This document shows, one piece after another, positions 31,385-41,356 of a DNA stretch of 64,000 bases. The notes beneath the pieces are model-generated. The model searched no databases and was not told where the DNA came from. It saw only the letters and a program-made list of their open reading frames with translations. Position 1 is the first letter of the stretch. Each line of letters starts with the position of its first letter. The stretch lies in contig NZ_JAIUHR010000026.1 of assembly GCF_020165195.1 (NCBI RefSeq), positions 38,364 through 102,363 on the forward strand. Reading direction: 5' to 3'. A program made the position numbers and the translations under genes. Source of the stretch: Mesorhizobium sp. CA14. Lineage in GTDB: Bacteria; Pseudomonadota; Alphaproteobacteria; Rhizobiales; Rhizobiaceae.

Positions 31385-33618
31385 GATTTCTCCGTCGTCC
31401 CGTCCAGATATTGCGTCAGCGCACAGACCAGATGGTAGAAGATGCTGGCGGGCACCTCGGTCGCCAGTGAGCGGCCGCGCTCGTCGATGCGGTCGATCCA
31501 CAGACCGAGCGGCGCCGGATCGATGTGCCAGCGGAACAGGCGGCCGACGCGCGCTTCGATTTCGGGCTTGAGGTCGGGCCCGCCCGAACCGTCGAGCGCG
31601 ATCGCCGCCTTGATCGCTTCGGCCTGCGGCCAGCTGCGCGAGACCGTGTCGAGCGGCAGGCCTTGGCGCGAGACGGCGCCATAGGCGAGGCCGGTGGCGC
31701 GGTTGAGGCCGTTGGCAATGGCCGAGGCATAAAGCTTGCGGGCGAAGGCGGTGAGTTCGCCCTGGCCGCTGCGGACGGCGAAATCGACCAGCAGCGAGGC
31801 CCATTCGAAATGATGGCCGGGCTCGGTCCAGCTCCGCCTCTCATCCGCCGCCGGCTTCCAGCCCTCGTCGAAATATTCGCCCAGCGTCCAGCTTTCGGGA
31901 TCGAAGAAATGGCTGCGGAAAAGGTCGATGATGCGCGCGGCGCGACGCAGATAGGCGCGCTCGCCCGTCGCCTTATGCCAGGCAAGGAAGGCCTCGAGCA
32001 GATGCATGTGCGGATTGGAACGCCGTTCTTCCGCACCGTCGGAGGTTTCCAGAAAGCCGGTCATGCGGGCGTCTTCCAGATGCGCATCGAGGAAGGAAAA
32101 CGTCTCCTCGCCGAGCCGCAAGGCGTCGGGATGGCCTGACATATGGGCGTGGGCGAGCGCCAGAAGCACGCAGGAATGGTCGTAGGCATCCTCCACCGGA
32201 TCGGCGACCGAGCCGTCGATGTTGAACGTGCGCACCCAGCCGCCGCGGTCGGTGCGGCCCTGCCCCGCCATGAAGTCGATGCCGTGCGCGATCAGCCTGT
32301 CCGCCGGCCCGTCCCAGCCGCGCTCCTTGGCGACCGCGAAGGCATAGACCTGACGAGCCTGCGTGCGCATGCGCTTCGGCTTCGTCAGCGGCGAGGCATC
32401 TAAGCCCAGCGCCTCATGGAAGCCGCCATGGCGTTCATCGACGCCGACAGTCGACCAGAGCGGCAGCGTCTCCTCGAACAGCCAGTGGCGCACGCGGCGC
32501 CGCCAGGCGCCGCTCTCGATGACGCGGTCATGCGCCGGCGTGAACCTTGTTTCGAGCCGGCCGGATTTCTCCAGTTGCTCGACGATCTTCTTGACGTGCT
32601 GGCTGTGGCTGACCGGCGCGACGAACGTGGCATCGGCCGTGGAGACGATCGCCACGTCCTTCATGCCGATGGCCGACAGCAGGCGCCCGTCGCTGCGGAT
32701 ATAGGAGTTCTCGCAATCGATGGCGACGACGTCTCCGGCGATGATGTTGCCCTGTCCATCGGACGGGCCGACATCGAGCAGAGACTGCCAGGAGCCGAGA
32801 TCGTTCCAGCGGAAGCCGGCCGGCACCATGGCGATATCTTTCGCGCGCTCCATGATGGCGTAGTCGATCGAGGTCGACGGGATGGCCGAATAGAGGTCGA
32901 GCGGCATATAAAGGCCGGACAGGTCGCTGGTCGCAGTCTTGTAGGCGGCTTCCGTCGCCTGCCAGATTTTCGGCTCATGGGCCGCGAAGGCGTCGCGCAT
33001 GGCGGCGGCGCGGAACAGGAAGATGCCGGTGTTCCAGTAGAAGCTGCCGGCGTCGAGATAGGCCTGCGCGGTGGCGAGATCTGGCTTCTCGACAAAACGC
33101 GAGACGTCGAAGACGCCGTCCTTGTCAGCCCCGACCTCGATATAGCCATAGCCCGTCTCGGGCTGGGTCGGCTTTAGGCCGAACACCACGAGCCGCCCAG
33201 CATTTGCCGCGGCCGCGCCGGCCTCGATGCTTTGCCAGAACTGGCGAGGCGTCGATATCTCGTGATCGGACGGCACCACCAGCACCAGCTCATCGCCATA
33301 TTCGGAGAGCGTGCGCAGGCTGGCCAGCGCCACGGCGGCGGCCGTGTTGCGGCCCGTCGGCTCGAACAGTGGTCCGCCACCAGCAAGATCAATGCCTGCA
33401 AGGTCGGCATGGACGCGCCCGGCATGACGCTCCGCGGCGATCAGGAAAATCGGCGTCTCGCCCTGCGGCCGCGCTGCCAAGCGCCGCAAGGTTTTTGCCA
33501 GCATCGAGCCATCGCCCGAAAAGTCGTGGAATTGCTTGGGATTGTCCTCGCGCGACAGCGGCCACAGCCGCGAGCCGACGCCGCCGCTCATGACGAAACT
33601 GACGATGCGCTGGCTCAT
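31378..33618 (-). CDS. Fusion: mannose-1-phosphate guanylyltransferase + AGE-type isomerase
   Basis: A 746-aa two-domain enzyme. Residues ~1-350 are a GDP-mannose pyrophosphorylase: VMSGGVGSRLWPLSREDNPKQFHDF (nucleotide loop), EPTGRNTAAAVALASL, FVEKPD, WNTGIFLFRA and SIDYAIMER. Residues ~375-746 are an (alpha/alpha)6 barrel of the N-acylglucosamine 2-epimerase / mannose isomerase family: RTQARQVYAFAVA, NPHMHLLEAFLAWHK, EPGHHFEWASLL and SWPQAEAIKAA. The pair would make GDP-mannose from mannose-1-phosphate while the second domain isomerises a hexose or hexose phosphate. Usual bacterial fusions join the transferase to a cupin-type phosphomannose isomerase, so this one replaces that with an unrelated fold. 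GDP-mannose would feed surface polysaccharide. An in-frame ATG at 33648 is an alternative start. Confidence 0.9.
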   Translation of the reverse strand: MSQRIVSFVMSGGVGSRLWPLSREDNPKQFHDFSGDGSMLAKTLRRLAARPQGETPIFLIAAERHAGRVHADLAGIDLAGGGPLFEPTGRNTAAAVALASLRTLSEYGDELVLVVPSDHEISTPRQFWQSIEAGAAAANAGRLVVFGLKPTQPETGYGYIEVGADKDGVFDVSRFVEKPDLATAQAYLDAGSFYWNTGIFLFRAAAMRDAFAAHEPKIWQATEAAYKTATSDLSGLYMPLDLYSAIPSTSIDYAIMERAKDIAMVPAGFRWNDLGSWQSLLDVGPSDGQGNIIAGDVVAIDCENSYIRSDGRLLSAIGMKDVAIVSTADATFVAPVSHSQHVKKIVEQLEKSGRLETRFTPAHDRVIESGAWRRRVRHWLFEETLPLWSTVGVDERHGGFHEALGLDASPLTKPKRMRTQARQVYAFAVAKERGWDGPADRLIAHGIDFMAGQGRTDRGGWVRTFNIDGSVADPVEDAYDHSCVLLALAHAHMSGHPDALRLGEETFSFLDAHLEDARMTGFLETSDGAEERRSNPHMHLLEAFLAWHKATGERAYLRRAARIIDLFRSHFFDPESWTLGEYFDEGWKPAADERRSWTEPGHHFEWASLLVDFAVRSGQGELTAFARKLYASAIANGLNRATGLAYGAVSRQGLPLDTVSRSWPQAEAIKAAIALDGSGGPDLKPEIEARVGRLFRWHIDPAPLGLWIDRIDERGRSLATEVPASIFYHLVCALTQYLDGTTEKSQ

Positions 33619-33809
33619 GAACGACCCTGTCAAAAGTCCGGCTCCCATCGGTCGGACTTACGACAAAAGCCTTTAAGCCCACCTTTACCCGACAGCCAAA
33701 TCCTATGCCATTCGGGCAAGCTCCGTGAAAGAAAGGAAATGCGACAGAAGGACTGCCATTGCCGCTTGCAGGATCGGAAAGCGGCAGCTATAAGCCCGCG
33801 GTCTGGTCA

Positions 33810-33886
33810 CGGAGTGTAGCGCAGTCTGGTAGCGCACCTCGTTCGGGACGAGGGGGTCGCAGGTTCAAATCCTGCCACTCCGACCA
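33810..33886 (+). tRNA. tRNA-Pro (anticodon CGG)
   Basis: A full cloverleaf: acceptor stem CGGAGTG (33810-33816) with CACTCCG (33876-33882), a D-loop with AGTCTGGTAGCG, anticodon stem CCTCG/CGAGG around the loop TTCGGGA, and a T-arm with GGTTCAAATCC. The anticodon CGG reads CCG. The 3' CCA is encoded (33884-33886). A run of A's and a weak palindrome CAAGCGCTTG follow. It stands alone, with the guanylyltransferase fusion gene divergent on one side and a ParDE module convergent on the other. Confidence 0.97.
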
Positions 33887-33946
33887 GAAAAAACAAGCGC
33901 TTGGCTCTTCCCGAAAATTGCTATCCGTCTGAAATCCGGACTGCCG

Positions 33947-34312
33947 TCAATCGTCGCCGTAGCTCTCCGGCAGATGACGCCGTAGTTCCATTGCGTCGTG
34001 GAGAACGCGGCCAATTCCGATGACTTCGAGCGTCATCCGGTAGAGCAGGAAATGGCGCGGTCGCAGAACAATGCCGTATTCTGTCCGTGCTCGGTCCCGA
34101 CTATAGCGCAAGTGATAGCTGCGGATATTGTTTCCCAGATCCGCGCGGGCGATGCTGCCCGCCCGTTCGGGGTCGGCAGCAATGTCGCGCAGGGCCGCGA
34201 CCAGCAACCCTTCATAACGGACACGCGCGATCTCGCCGAAATTGGCTTCCGTGTAGGCGAGTATTTGAACGATGTCTTCCTTCGCGGCTGCTGAAAGCCG
34301 GTACAGGACCAT
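33947..34312 (-). CDS. parE: ParE/RelE-superfamily toxin
   Basis: A 121-aa toxin of the RelE/ParE fold: YRLSAAAKEDIVQILAYTEANFGEIARVRYEGLLVAAL at the N-terminus, and YGIVLRPRHFLLYRMTLEVIGIGRVLHDAMELRRHLP, the typical C-terminal strands. ParE proteins poison DNA gyrase; RelE proteins cut mRNA at the ribosome. The pairing with a ParD-type antitoxin favours ParE. The ATG at 34312 lies 4 bp after the antitoxin stop, the usual tight spacing. No disabling mutation is visible. It ends 60 bp from the tRNA-Pro gene. Confidence 0.9.
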   Translation of the reverse strand: MVLYRLSAAAKEDIVQILAYTEANFGEIARVRYEGLLVAALRDIAADPERAGSIARADLGNNIRSYHLRYSRDRARTEYGIVLRPRHFLLYRMTLEVIGIGRVLHDAMELRRHLPESYGDD

Positions 34313-34316
34313 GGCG

Positions 34317-34610
34317 TTACAAGCCTGGTTTTTTCGCGCGTAGGCTTGCCTGCCGCCCCAGGCCATTCATAAATTTTTCGAGACTGTCTTCAGCAATATC
34401 CTCGAAACGGCCTTGCTCGATGTCGTGGAAACCGATGTTGGCGGCCTCCCTGAGCGCAGCCAGCTTTGCCGTCTCCCTCGCCTCGCGTTGCTCGATCAGC
34501 CGCAAGCCGTCACGCAACACCTCGCTGGCGTTTTGATAACGCCCGGTTTTCACCAGCCGGTCGATCACCTCTTCGAGGTGTTCAGTCAGGACAACATTGC
34601 GTGTCGGCAT
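34317..34610 (-). CDS. parD: ParD-type antitoxin
   Basis: A 97-aa antitoxin. Residues ~1-45 form a ribbon-helix-helix DNA-binding fold (TRNVVLTEHLEEVIDRLVKTGRYQNASEVLRDGLRLIEQRE), and the C-terminal half is the charged toxin-wrapping helix (TAKLAALREAANIGFHDIEQGRFEDIAEDSLEKFM). This matches the CC2985 family of ParD. It neutralises the ParE-like toxin encoded 4 bp downstream and, with it, should repress its own promoter. The ribosome site GGAG lies 11 bases before the ATG, rather far. A strong promoter overlapped by a perfect palindrome precedes the gene. Confidence 0.9.
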   Translation of the reverse strand: MPTRNVVLTEHLEEVIDRLVKTGRYQNASEVLRDGLRLIEQREARETAKLAALREAANIGFHDIEQGRFEDIAEDSLEKFMNGLGRQASLRAKKPGL

Positions 34611-34639
34611 GGCGGTATCAGCTCCAATTCAACGGGCAT

Positions 34640-34667
34640 GATATAGGGACATGGCATATTATGCCAA
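34640..34667 (-). promoter_or_regulatory. parDE promoter with overlapping operator palindrome
   Basis: On the minus strand, -35 TTGGCA (34662-34667) and -10 TATATC (34640-34645) are 16 bp apart. TGGCATATTATGCCA (34652-34666) is a perfect 15-bp palindrome covering the -35 box and the upstream half of the spacer. A half-site GGCATGATAT lies next to it at about 34635-34644. This is the standard layout for repression by a ParD-ParE complex. Confidence 0.75.
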
Positions 34668-34822
34668 TACCTGGGTGAGCACCGTCGCTCGAAACATGGC
34701 CTGCTCTTAGAAAACTGAATCGCGCGACAACGCTCGACAACGGTTCCTCACTTTGGCCTAATGGCAACCCGCCATGCTCCGGGATGCGCAGGACCGCAGG
34801 ACGGCGAACCAGGGTTGAGAGT

Positions 34823-35158
34823 ATGAAGTTCACGCCGACGGCCAGGCTACCGACATTCGCATTCCTCCTGTTCGCGGCAGGCTGCTCGTCGACCACCGCG
34901 TCGATCAGCCCGGCGAAATACGACAAAATGAACTGCCCCGAGCTCAACAATGCGGTCGGCGAAACCGCGACCGATATCTCACGCACCGCAATCGCTCGCG
35001 GCAAGGTCGCCAACACCAGCGTGCCGACATGGCTGCTCGGCGGCGAGCGCGTGAAGACGGCGGTCGCCAACCGCGAAACCGCCCGGATCGAACGGCTGCA
35101 GCAACAGCAGCAGGTGATCATCGCGACGCGGAGCCAGAGGTGCCGGTCCTCGCCATGA
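34823..35158 (+). CDS. Small lipoprotein of unknown function
   Basis: An 111-aa predicted lipoprotein. The signal peptide MKFTPTARLPTFAFLLFAAGC ends in a lipobox (FAAGC) with the lipidated Cys at residue 21. The mature part is short and helical, with DKMNCPELNNAVGETATDISRTAIARGKVANTS and a Gln-rich helix RLQQQQQVIIATRSQRC. I do not recognise the family; similar small helical lipoproteins with a late Cys are common in Rhizobiales. GAGAG precedes the ATG. It is divergent from parDE and converges on the oligopeptide ATPase gene with a 28-bp gap. Confidence 0.65.
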   Translation: MKFTPTARLPTFAFLLFAAGCSSTTASISPAKYDKMNCPELNNAVGETATDISRTAIARGKVANTSVPTWLLGGERVKTAVANRETARIERLQQQQQVIIATRSQRCRSSP

Positions 35159-35186
35159 GGCGGGCGAGGCTAAGCTTCCCCCGGCT

Positions 35187-36803
<1,617 letters not shown>

Positions 36804-36804
36804 G

Positions 36805-37929
36805 TCAGCGATCCTTCGGGTCGAGCGCGTCGCGCAGGCCGTCGCCGACGAAATTCAGCGCGAACAGCGTCGAGACGAGGAAGAAGGCCGGGAACAGGAG
36901 CAGCCAGTTGGCATAGCCGATGTTCTTGGCGCCGACCGAGATCAGCACGCCCCAGCTGGTCATCGGCTCCTGCACGCCGAGACCGAGGAAGGAGAGGAAG
37001 CTCTCCAGGATGATGACCTGCGGCACCAGGAGCGTCATGTAGATGACCACCGGCCCGAGGAGGTTCGGAATGACATGGCGCAGCAGGATGCCGCGCTGGC
37101 CGACTCCCATGGCTTCCGCCGCCTGGACATATTCCTGCCTGCGGATCGACAGCGCCTGGCCGCGCACGATGCGCGCCATGTCGAGCCACAGCACAGCGCC
37201 GACGGCCAGGAACATCAGCACGAAGTTGCGGCCGAAGAACACCACCAGCATGATGACGAAGAAGATGAAGGGCAGCGAATAGAGCACGTCGACGATGCGC
37301 ATCATCACCTCGTCGACCCGGCCGCCGGCAAAGCCAGCCGCCGCGCCATAGATGACGCCGATGACGCCGGCGACGACGCCGGCAAGCAGGCCGATGGCCA
37401 AGGATATGCGCCCGGCCATCAGCGTGCGCGAGAGCAAATCTCGGCCGGTGTTGTCGGTGCCGAAGAAGAAATATTGCTGCTTCACGGCCGAGCTCATGGT
37501 CACTTCCAGGCCGTCGGGCGACTTGTTCTCGATCCTGGTGTCGTCGAAGGCGTCGGAGCGGTCGAGATAACGGATGTTGCGGTCGTCGATCGGCTTGGTC
37601 GAGGTGATGGTCACGATGACGCGATTGCCGTCCTGGTGCCATTCCCTGATGTCCGCGCGCATGCGCTTGATGGCATCGCCCAGCGCACCCTGGATCATGT
37701 CGGGTTTCGGATAAGCCGAAAGGCTCGGCGGCATGCGCACATAGTCGCCATAGATGGTGGTGTATTGATGCGGCACGACCCACGGACCGCAAATGCTGAT
37801 GACGGCGATAAAAGCCAGGTAATAGAGGCTGAGCATCGCGGCGCGGTTGCGTTTGAGCCGGGCCCAGGCATTGCCCCAGAGCGAGCGGCCGACGATCGGC
37901 TCGGGAACGGCGACGGCGAGCTCAGTCAT
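36805..37929 (-). CDS. oppC: Oligopeptide ABC transporter permease (OppC-type)
   Basis: A 374-aa inner-membrane permease with six predicted spans. The first, near residue 35, is followed by a long periplasmic loop (~residues 55-165, SLSAYPKPDMIQG...RNIRYLDRSDAF) larger than in most OppC proteins. FGTDNTGRDLLSRTLMAGRISLAIG is the family signature and EAMGVGQRGILLRHVIPNLLGPV is the EAA loop that meets the ATPase. It pairs with the OppB-type permease, overlapping its end by 8 bp. Confidence 0.92.
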   Translation of the reverse strand: MTELAVAVPEPIVGRSLWGNAWARLKRNRAAMLSLYYLAFIAVISICGPWVVPHQYTTIYGDYVRMPPSLSAYPKPDMIQGALGDAIKRMRADIREWHQDGNRVIVTITSTKPIDDRNIRYLDRSDAFDDTRIENKSPDGLEVTMSSAVKQQYFFFGTDNTGRDLLSRTLMAGRISLAIGLLAGVVAGVIGVIYGAAAGFAGGRVDEVMMRIVDVLYSLPFIFFVIMLVVFFGRNFVLMFLAVGAVLWLDMARIVRGQALSIRRQEYVQAAEAMGVGQRGILLRHVIPNLLGPVVIYMTLLVPQVIILESFLSFLGLGVQEPMTSWGVLISVGAKNIGYANWLLLFPAFFLVSTLFALNFVGDGLRDALDPKDR

Positions 37930-38845
37930 AGCGCACCCTCGGGTCGACGACCGCGTAGAGCAGGTCGACGATCAGGTTGAAGACGATGGTGAAGAGCGCG
38001 ATCACCACCACGGTTCCCATGACCAGCGTGTAGTCGCGGTTGAGCGCCGCATCGACGAAGTAGCGGCCGACCCCAGGGATGGAGAAGATCGTCTCGACGA
38101 TGATCGAGCCGGTCAACAGCGCGGCTGCGGCCGGGCCGGTGAAGGAGACGATCGGCAGCACGGCGCCGCGCAGCGCGTGCTTGACCACCACCGACCAGTC
38201 GGAGAGGCCGAGCGCGCGGGCGGTGCGGATATGGTGCGAACGCAGGCTCTCGATCATAGAGCCGCGCATCAGGCGGGCGACAATGGCGATCTGCGGCAAG
38301 GCCAGCGTCAGCACCGGACCGACCTTGTTGATCAAGGCGCCGTCACCCCAGCCGCCAATCGGCAGCAGCTTCCAGGAAAGCCCGAAGACGAGCTGGATCA
38401 CCGGCGCGGTGACGAAGGTGGGGATGGTGCTGCCGGCGGTGGCTAAAGCGATCACCGAATAATCGCCTATTTTGTTCTGGTTGAGAGCCGCGATCGTGCC
38501 GAGGATCGAGCCCAGCACCAGCGCCAGCACCAGTGCCGAGGTACCGATCTGCACCGAGATCGGCAGGCCCTTGGCGAAGAGTTCGGTGACGGTGAAATCC
38601 GGCAAATTGTAGCTCGGGCCGAAACTGCCGCGCAAAAGATTGCCGAGATAGTGGACATATTGCAGCCAGAGCGGATCGTTGAGGCCGAACTGGGCTTCGA
38701 GATTGGCTCTGATCTCGGGGCTCAAGCCCCGCTCCTGGTTGAACGGGCCGCCTGGCGCGACGCGGATCAGGAAAAACGCCACTGTCACAATGACGAACAG
38801 CGTCGGAATGGCGGTCAACAGCCGCCGGAAGACATAACGCAGCAT
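37922..38845 (-). CDS. oppB: Oligopeptide ABC transporter permease (OppB-type)
   Basis: A 307-aa inner-membrane permease with six spans. MLRYVFRRLLTAIPTLFVIVTVAFFLIRVAPGGPF is the OppB/DppB N-terminus, YNLPDFTVTELFAKGLPISVQIG and the EAA loop TARALGLSDWSVVVKHALRGAVLPIVSFTGP are in place, and it ends with the family's YAVVDPRVRYD. It follows oppA after a 177-bp gap that contains a stem-loop, and it overlaps oppC by 8 bp. Confidence 0.93.
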   Translation of the reverse strand: MLRYVFRRLLTAIPTLFVIVTVAFFLIRVAPGGPFNQERGLSPEIRANLEAQFGLNDPLWLQYVHYLGNLLRGSFGPSYNLPDFTVTELFAKGLPISVQIGTSALVLALVLGSILGTIAALNQNKIGDYSVIALATAGSTIPTFVTAPVIQLVFGLSWKLLPIGGWGDGALINKVGPVLTLALPQIAIVARLMRGSMIESLRSHHIRTARALGLSDWSVVVKHALRGAVLPIVSFTGPAAAALLTGSIIVETIFSIPGVGRYFVDAALNRDYTLVMGTVVVIALFTIVFNLIVDLLYAVVDPRVRYD

Positions 38846-38977
38846 CGGCGCCCCGCTTCAGCCAGGGCGACAGGCTCTCCAATCGAAGATCCGTGGCGCG
38901 CCGGCATCTCTGATCTTCGCACCGGGCAGCCCGAAAATCCAATCCGACTTTCGGCCCGGCACGACGACAGACCGCGA

Positions 38978-39004
38978 CCGCCGCTCCCAAAAAGAGAGCG
39001 GCGG
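38978..39004 (-). terminator. Stem-loop between oppA and oppB, probable partial terminator
   Basis: A perfect 9-bp GC-rich stem (CCGCCGCTC 38978-38986 with GAGCGGCGG 38996-39004) and a 9-base loop. It starts 18 bp after the oppA stop. There is no strong T run after it on the minus strand, so it may act as an mRNA 3' stabiliser and leaky terminator, giving more binding protein than permease. Confidence 0.65.
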
Positions 39005-39022
39005 CACGGCCAAGGTTTCTTG

Positions 39023-40615
39023 TCAGTCCTTGGAGATGAAGCGGGACGGATGAATGTCCATCACATTGTCTTCGAAGCCATGCACCTTCGAGGAAACGAT
39101 GTCGTGGTAGCTGTAGTAGAGAAGCGGAATCTCGCCGACGTCGTCGACGAGGATGCGCTCGGCTGCGGCGAGGTCCTTCATGCGCTCCTCAGGCTTGCCC
39201 CCGGCGGCAGCTGCCTTGTCCATCGCAGCTTCATAGGCAGGGCTGTTGTAGTTCGAGTAGTTGTTGCCGCTCGCCTTGCGCGAGATGCCGAGGAAGGTCT
39301 CCGGATCCTTGTAGTCGGCGATCCAGGCGGCGCGGGCGACGTCGTAGTTACCCTTCTGCTCGAGGAAGCTATAGTGGGTCTTGGTGTCGGTATTGAGCAG
39401 CGTCACCTCGACGCCGAGCGGCTTCAGCTGTTCCTGGATGGCGACCGCCGTGTTCTTGTGGTTCTCCGAGGTGTTGTAGCGGATCTCCATCTTCAACGGA
39501 TGCTCGGGCGTGTAGCCGAGCTTTTCCAGGATCTTCTTGGCCGCATCCTCGCGGTCGATCTGCGGCATGTCGGCGTATTTGGCCAGTGCCGGCGTGTAGC
39601 CTTCGATGCCCGGAGGCACCATCGAATATCCAGGCAGCATCGAGTTCTGCCAAACCTTCTCGGCCAGGAAGTCACGGTCGATCGCCATCGAGATGGCGTT
39701 GCGCAGCTCGACATTGTCCCAAGGCGCCTTGTCGGTCTTGATCGCATAATAATAAGTGCCGAGATACGGCCCGACACGGACCTGGTCACCGAATTTGGTT
39801 TTGAGATCGGCGAGCTGTTCAGTCGGCAGATCGCCATAGCTGTCGAGTTCGCCTGCCTCGAAACGCTTCATCGCCGACGAGCGATCCTCGGTCGGGATGT
39901 AGTTGACCACGTCGAGCTTGACGCTCGCGGCGTCCCAGAACTTCGGGTTCTTGACCAATTTCATATGATCGTTGGGAACCCACTCCGCCAGCGTGTAGGC
40001 GCCGTTGGAGACCAGCTTGCCCGGCTTGATCCAGTCGGCGCCGAGCTTGTCCATGGAAGCCTTGTTGACCGGATAGGTCGCCTGATGGGTCAGCATCTCC
40101 AGGAAGTAGGGCGTCGGAGCCTTCAGCGTGACTTCAAGCGTGTTGGCGTCGATCGCCTTCACGCCCATATCCTCGGCCTTGCCTTTCTTGGTGTTGAAGT
40201 CCTCGGCGCCCTTCACCGGATAGAGCATCGAGGCGTATTCTGCAGCGGTGGCCGGATCTTCCAGTCGATGGAACGAATAGACGAAGTCGTCCGCCGTCAC
40301 CGGGGTGCCGTCCGACCAGAGGCCGTCCTTGCGCAGCTTGAAGGTGTAGACGGTGCCGTCATCCGACACCGTCCAGCTTTCGGCGGCGCCCGGAATGAGG
40401 TTCGTCTTCTGGTCATGCATGACGAGGCCCTGGAACAGGTCGCGTATAATATCGGCCTCGTAGACCGTCGACGTCTTGTGCGGATCAACCGTCTCCGCCT
40501 CGGCGGCGGCGCCGCGGTTGTAGACGGTCTCGGCGAAGGCCGGCGTGTAGAACGTGCCGGCGGCCAAGGCCAATGTGGTGGCGAACACCGTCGCCTTCAG
40601 CAGGTCTTTCAGCAT
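39023..40615 (-). CDS. oppA: Oligopeptide-binding protein (OppA-type)
   Basis: A 530-aa periplasmic solute-binding protein, first gene of the importer operon. A Sec signal peptide of ~28 residues (MLKDLLKATVFATTLALAAGTFYTPAFA) is followed by the SBP family 5 signature: YNRGAAAEAETVDPHKTSTVYEADIIRDLFQGLVMHD, then ESWTVSDDGTVYTFKLRKDGLWSDGTPVTADDFVYSFHR, and in the C-lobe ELRNAISMAIDRDFL. It resembles E. coli OppA/MppA more than DppA, so peptides, possibly including cell-wall peptides, are the likely ligands. GGGAG lies eight bases before the ATG. Its mRNA leader holds two hairpins. Confidence 0.93.
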   Translation of the reverse strand: MLKDLLKATVFATTLALAAGTFYTPAFAETVYNRGAAAEAETVDPHKTSTVYEADIIRDLFQGLVMHDQKTNLIPGAAESWTVSDDGTVYTFKLRKDGLWSDGTPVTADDFVYSFHRLEDPATAAEYASMLYPVKGAEDFNTKKGKAEDMGVKAIDANTLEVTLKAPTPYFLEMLTHQATYPVNKASMDKLGADWIKPGKLVSNGAYTLAEWVPNDHMKLVKNPKFWDAASVKLDVVNYIPTEDRSSAMKRFEAGELDSYGDLPTEQLADLKTKFGDQVRVGPYLGTYYYAIKTDKAPWDNVELRNAISMAIDRDFLAEKVWQNSMLPGYSMVPPGIEGYTPALAKYADMPQIDREDAAKKILEKLGYTPEHPLKMEIRYNTSENHKNTAVAIQEQLKPLGVEVTLLNTDTKTHYSFLEQKGNYDVARAAWIADYKDPETFLGISRKASGNNYSNYNSPAYEAAMDKAAAAGGKPEERMKDLAAAERILVDDVGEIPLLYYSYHDIVSSKVHGFEDNVMDIHPSRFISKD

Positions 40616-40681
40616 GAAGTTTCTCCCTGTCGGCGCAGCCCCTCAGCCGCGCCTTCTTAAGTTTTGACACCCCGGAACCGT

Positions 40682-40726
40682 TGAAACGGCCCCGTTTCAG
40701 GCGTGCCGCCGGACCTTTCCGGCGGC
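40682..40726 (-). promoter_or_regulatory. Two hairpins in the oppA leader
   Basis: TGAAACGG (40682-40689) pairs with CCGTTTCA (40692-40699), and GCCGCCGGA (40705-40713) pairs with TCCGGCGGC (40718-40726) around a CCTT tetraloop. Both lie 65-110 bp upstream of oppA inside the 294-bp divergent gap 40616-40909. The rest of that gap, towards the TadE-like gene, has an inverted repeat TGACGC/GCGTCA at 40778-40796 but no promoter I would trust. Confidence 0.5.
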
Positions 40727-40909
40727 TGGTGGCAGGAGACTAGACAGAGCGAAATCTTATTTCAACCATTGCCTGCTTGACGCAAAGTGAGCGTCATCAC
40801 GCTAAAAAAGCGAAAACTAAAGCTTAGAGCTTGCCTTCAACTTGGCACACCTGCCGGTTGTTCGACGCGTTTTCTCTTTTTGCAGGCAGGTTTTGGCATT
40901 CTGCGCATC

Positions 40910-41356
40910 ATGCTAAAAAACCGAAAATTCCGCGTTTTGTGGTGTCGTTTCCGGGCTGACGCCACGGGCACGTCGGCAATCGAATTCGCCATGCTGGCGC
41001 CGATCTTCATCCTGCTTCTGCTCGGCATGGTTGCATATGGGATTTATTTCGGCGCCAGCCATTCGGTGCAGCAGATCGCCGCCGATGCGGCACGCACGGC
41101 GATTGCCGGCCTCAACCAGACCGAGCGGCAGGCGCTTGTTACCGATTTCGTCGCTCACGACGTCTCGGGCTATCCCTTCGTCGATCCCAACAAGCTGACC
41201 GTCAATGCGCAGGACAGCGCCGCCGACGGCAGCCAATTCGTCGTCTCGGTCACCTACGATGCGCGCAACCTGCCGATCTGGAACCTGTTCCGGACGCTGC
41301 CGTTACCGGGCACGACGATCCAGAGTCAATCGACGATCCGCGTCGGAGGGATATGA
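40910..41356 (+). CDS. TadE-like pilus assembly protein
   Basis: A 148-aa membrane protein of the TadE family. A basic N-terminus (LKNRKFRVLWCRFRADATG) is followed by the pseudopilin-like GTSAIEFAMLAPIFILLLLGMVAYGIYFGASHSVQQIAADAARTAIAGL, with the conserved Glu and one membrane span, then a periplasmic beta-rich domain. TadE and TadG are minor pseudopilins or surface components of Flp/Tad pili. The ATG at 40910 is chosen because the family begins there. Its stop overlaps the next gene as ATGA. No secretion ATPase, prepilin peptidase or Flp pilin gene is in the window. Confidence 0.85.
   Translation: MLKNRKFRVLWCRFRADATGTSAIEFAMLAPIFILLLLGMVAYGIYFGASHSVQQIAADAARTAIAGLNQTERQALVTDFVAHDVSGYPFVDPNKLTVNAQDSAADGSQFVVSVTYDARNLPIWNLFRTLPLPGTTIQSQSTIRVGGI

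Noticed and set aside
33810..34667. An integrated genomic island at tRNA-Pro.
   Set aside because: There is no integrase, no repeat of the tRNA 3' end, and housekeeping genes lie on both sides; only the ParDE module is accessory.
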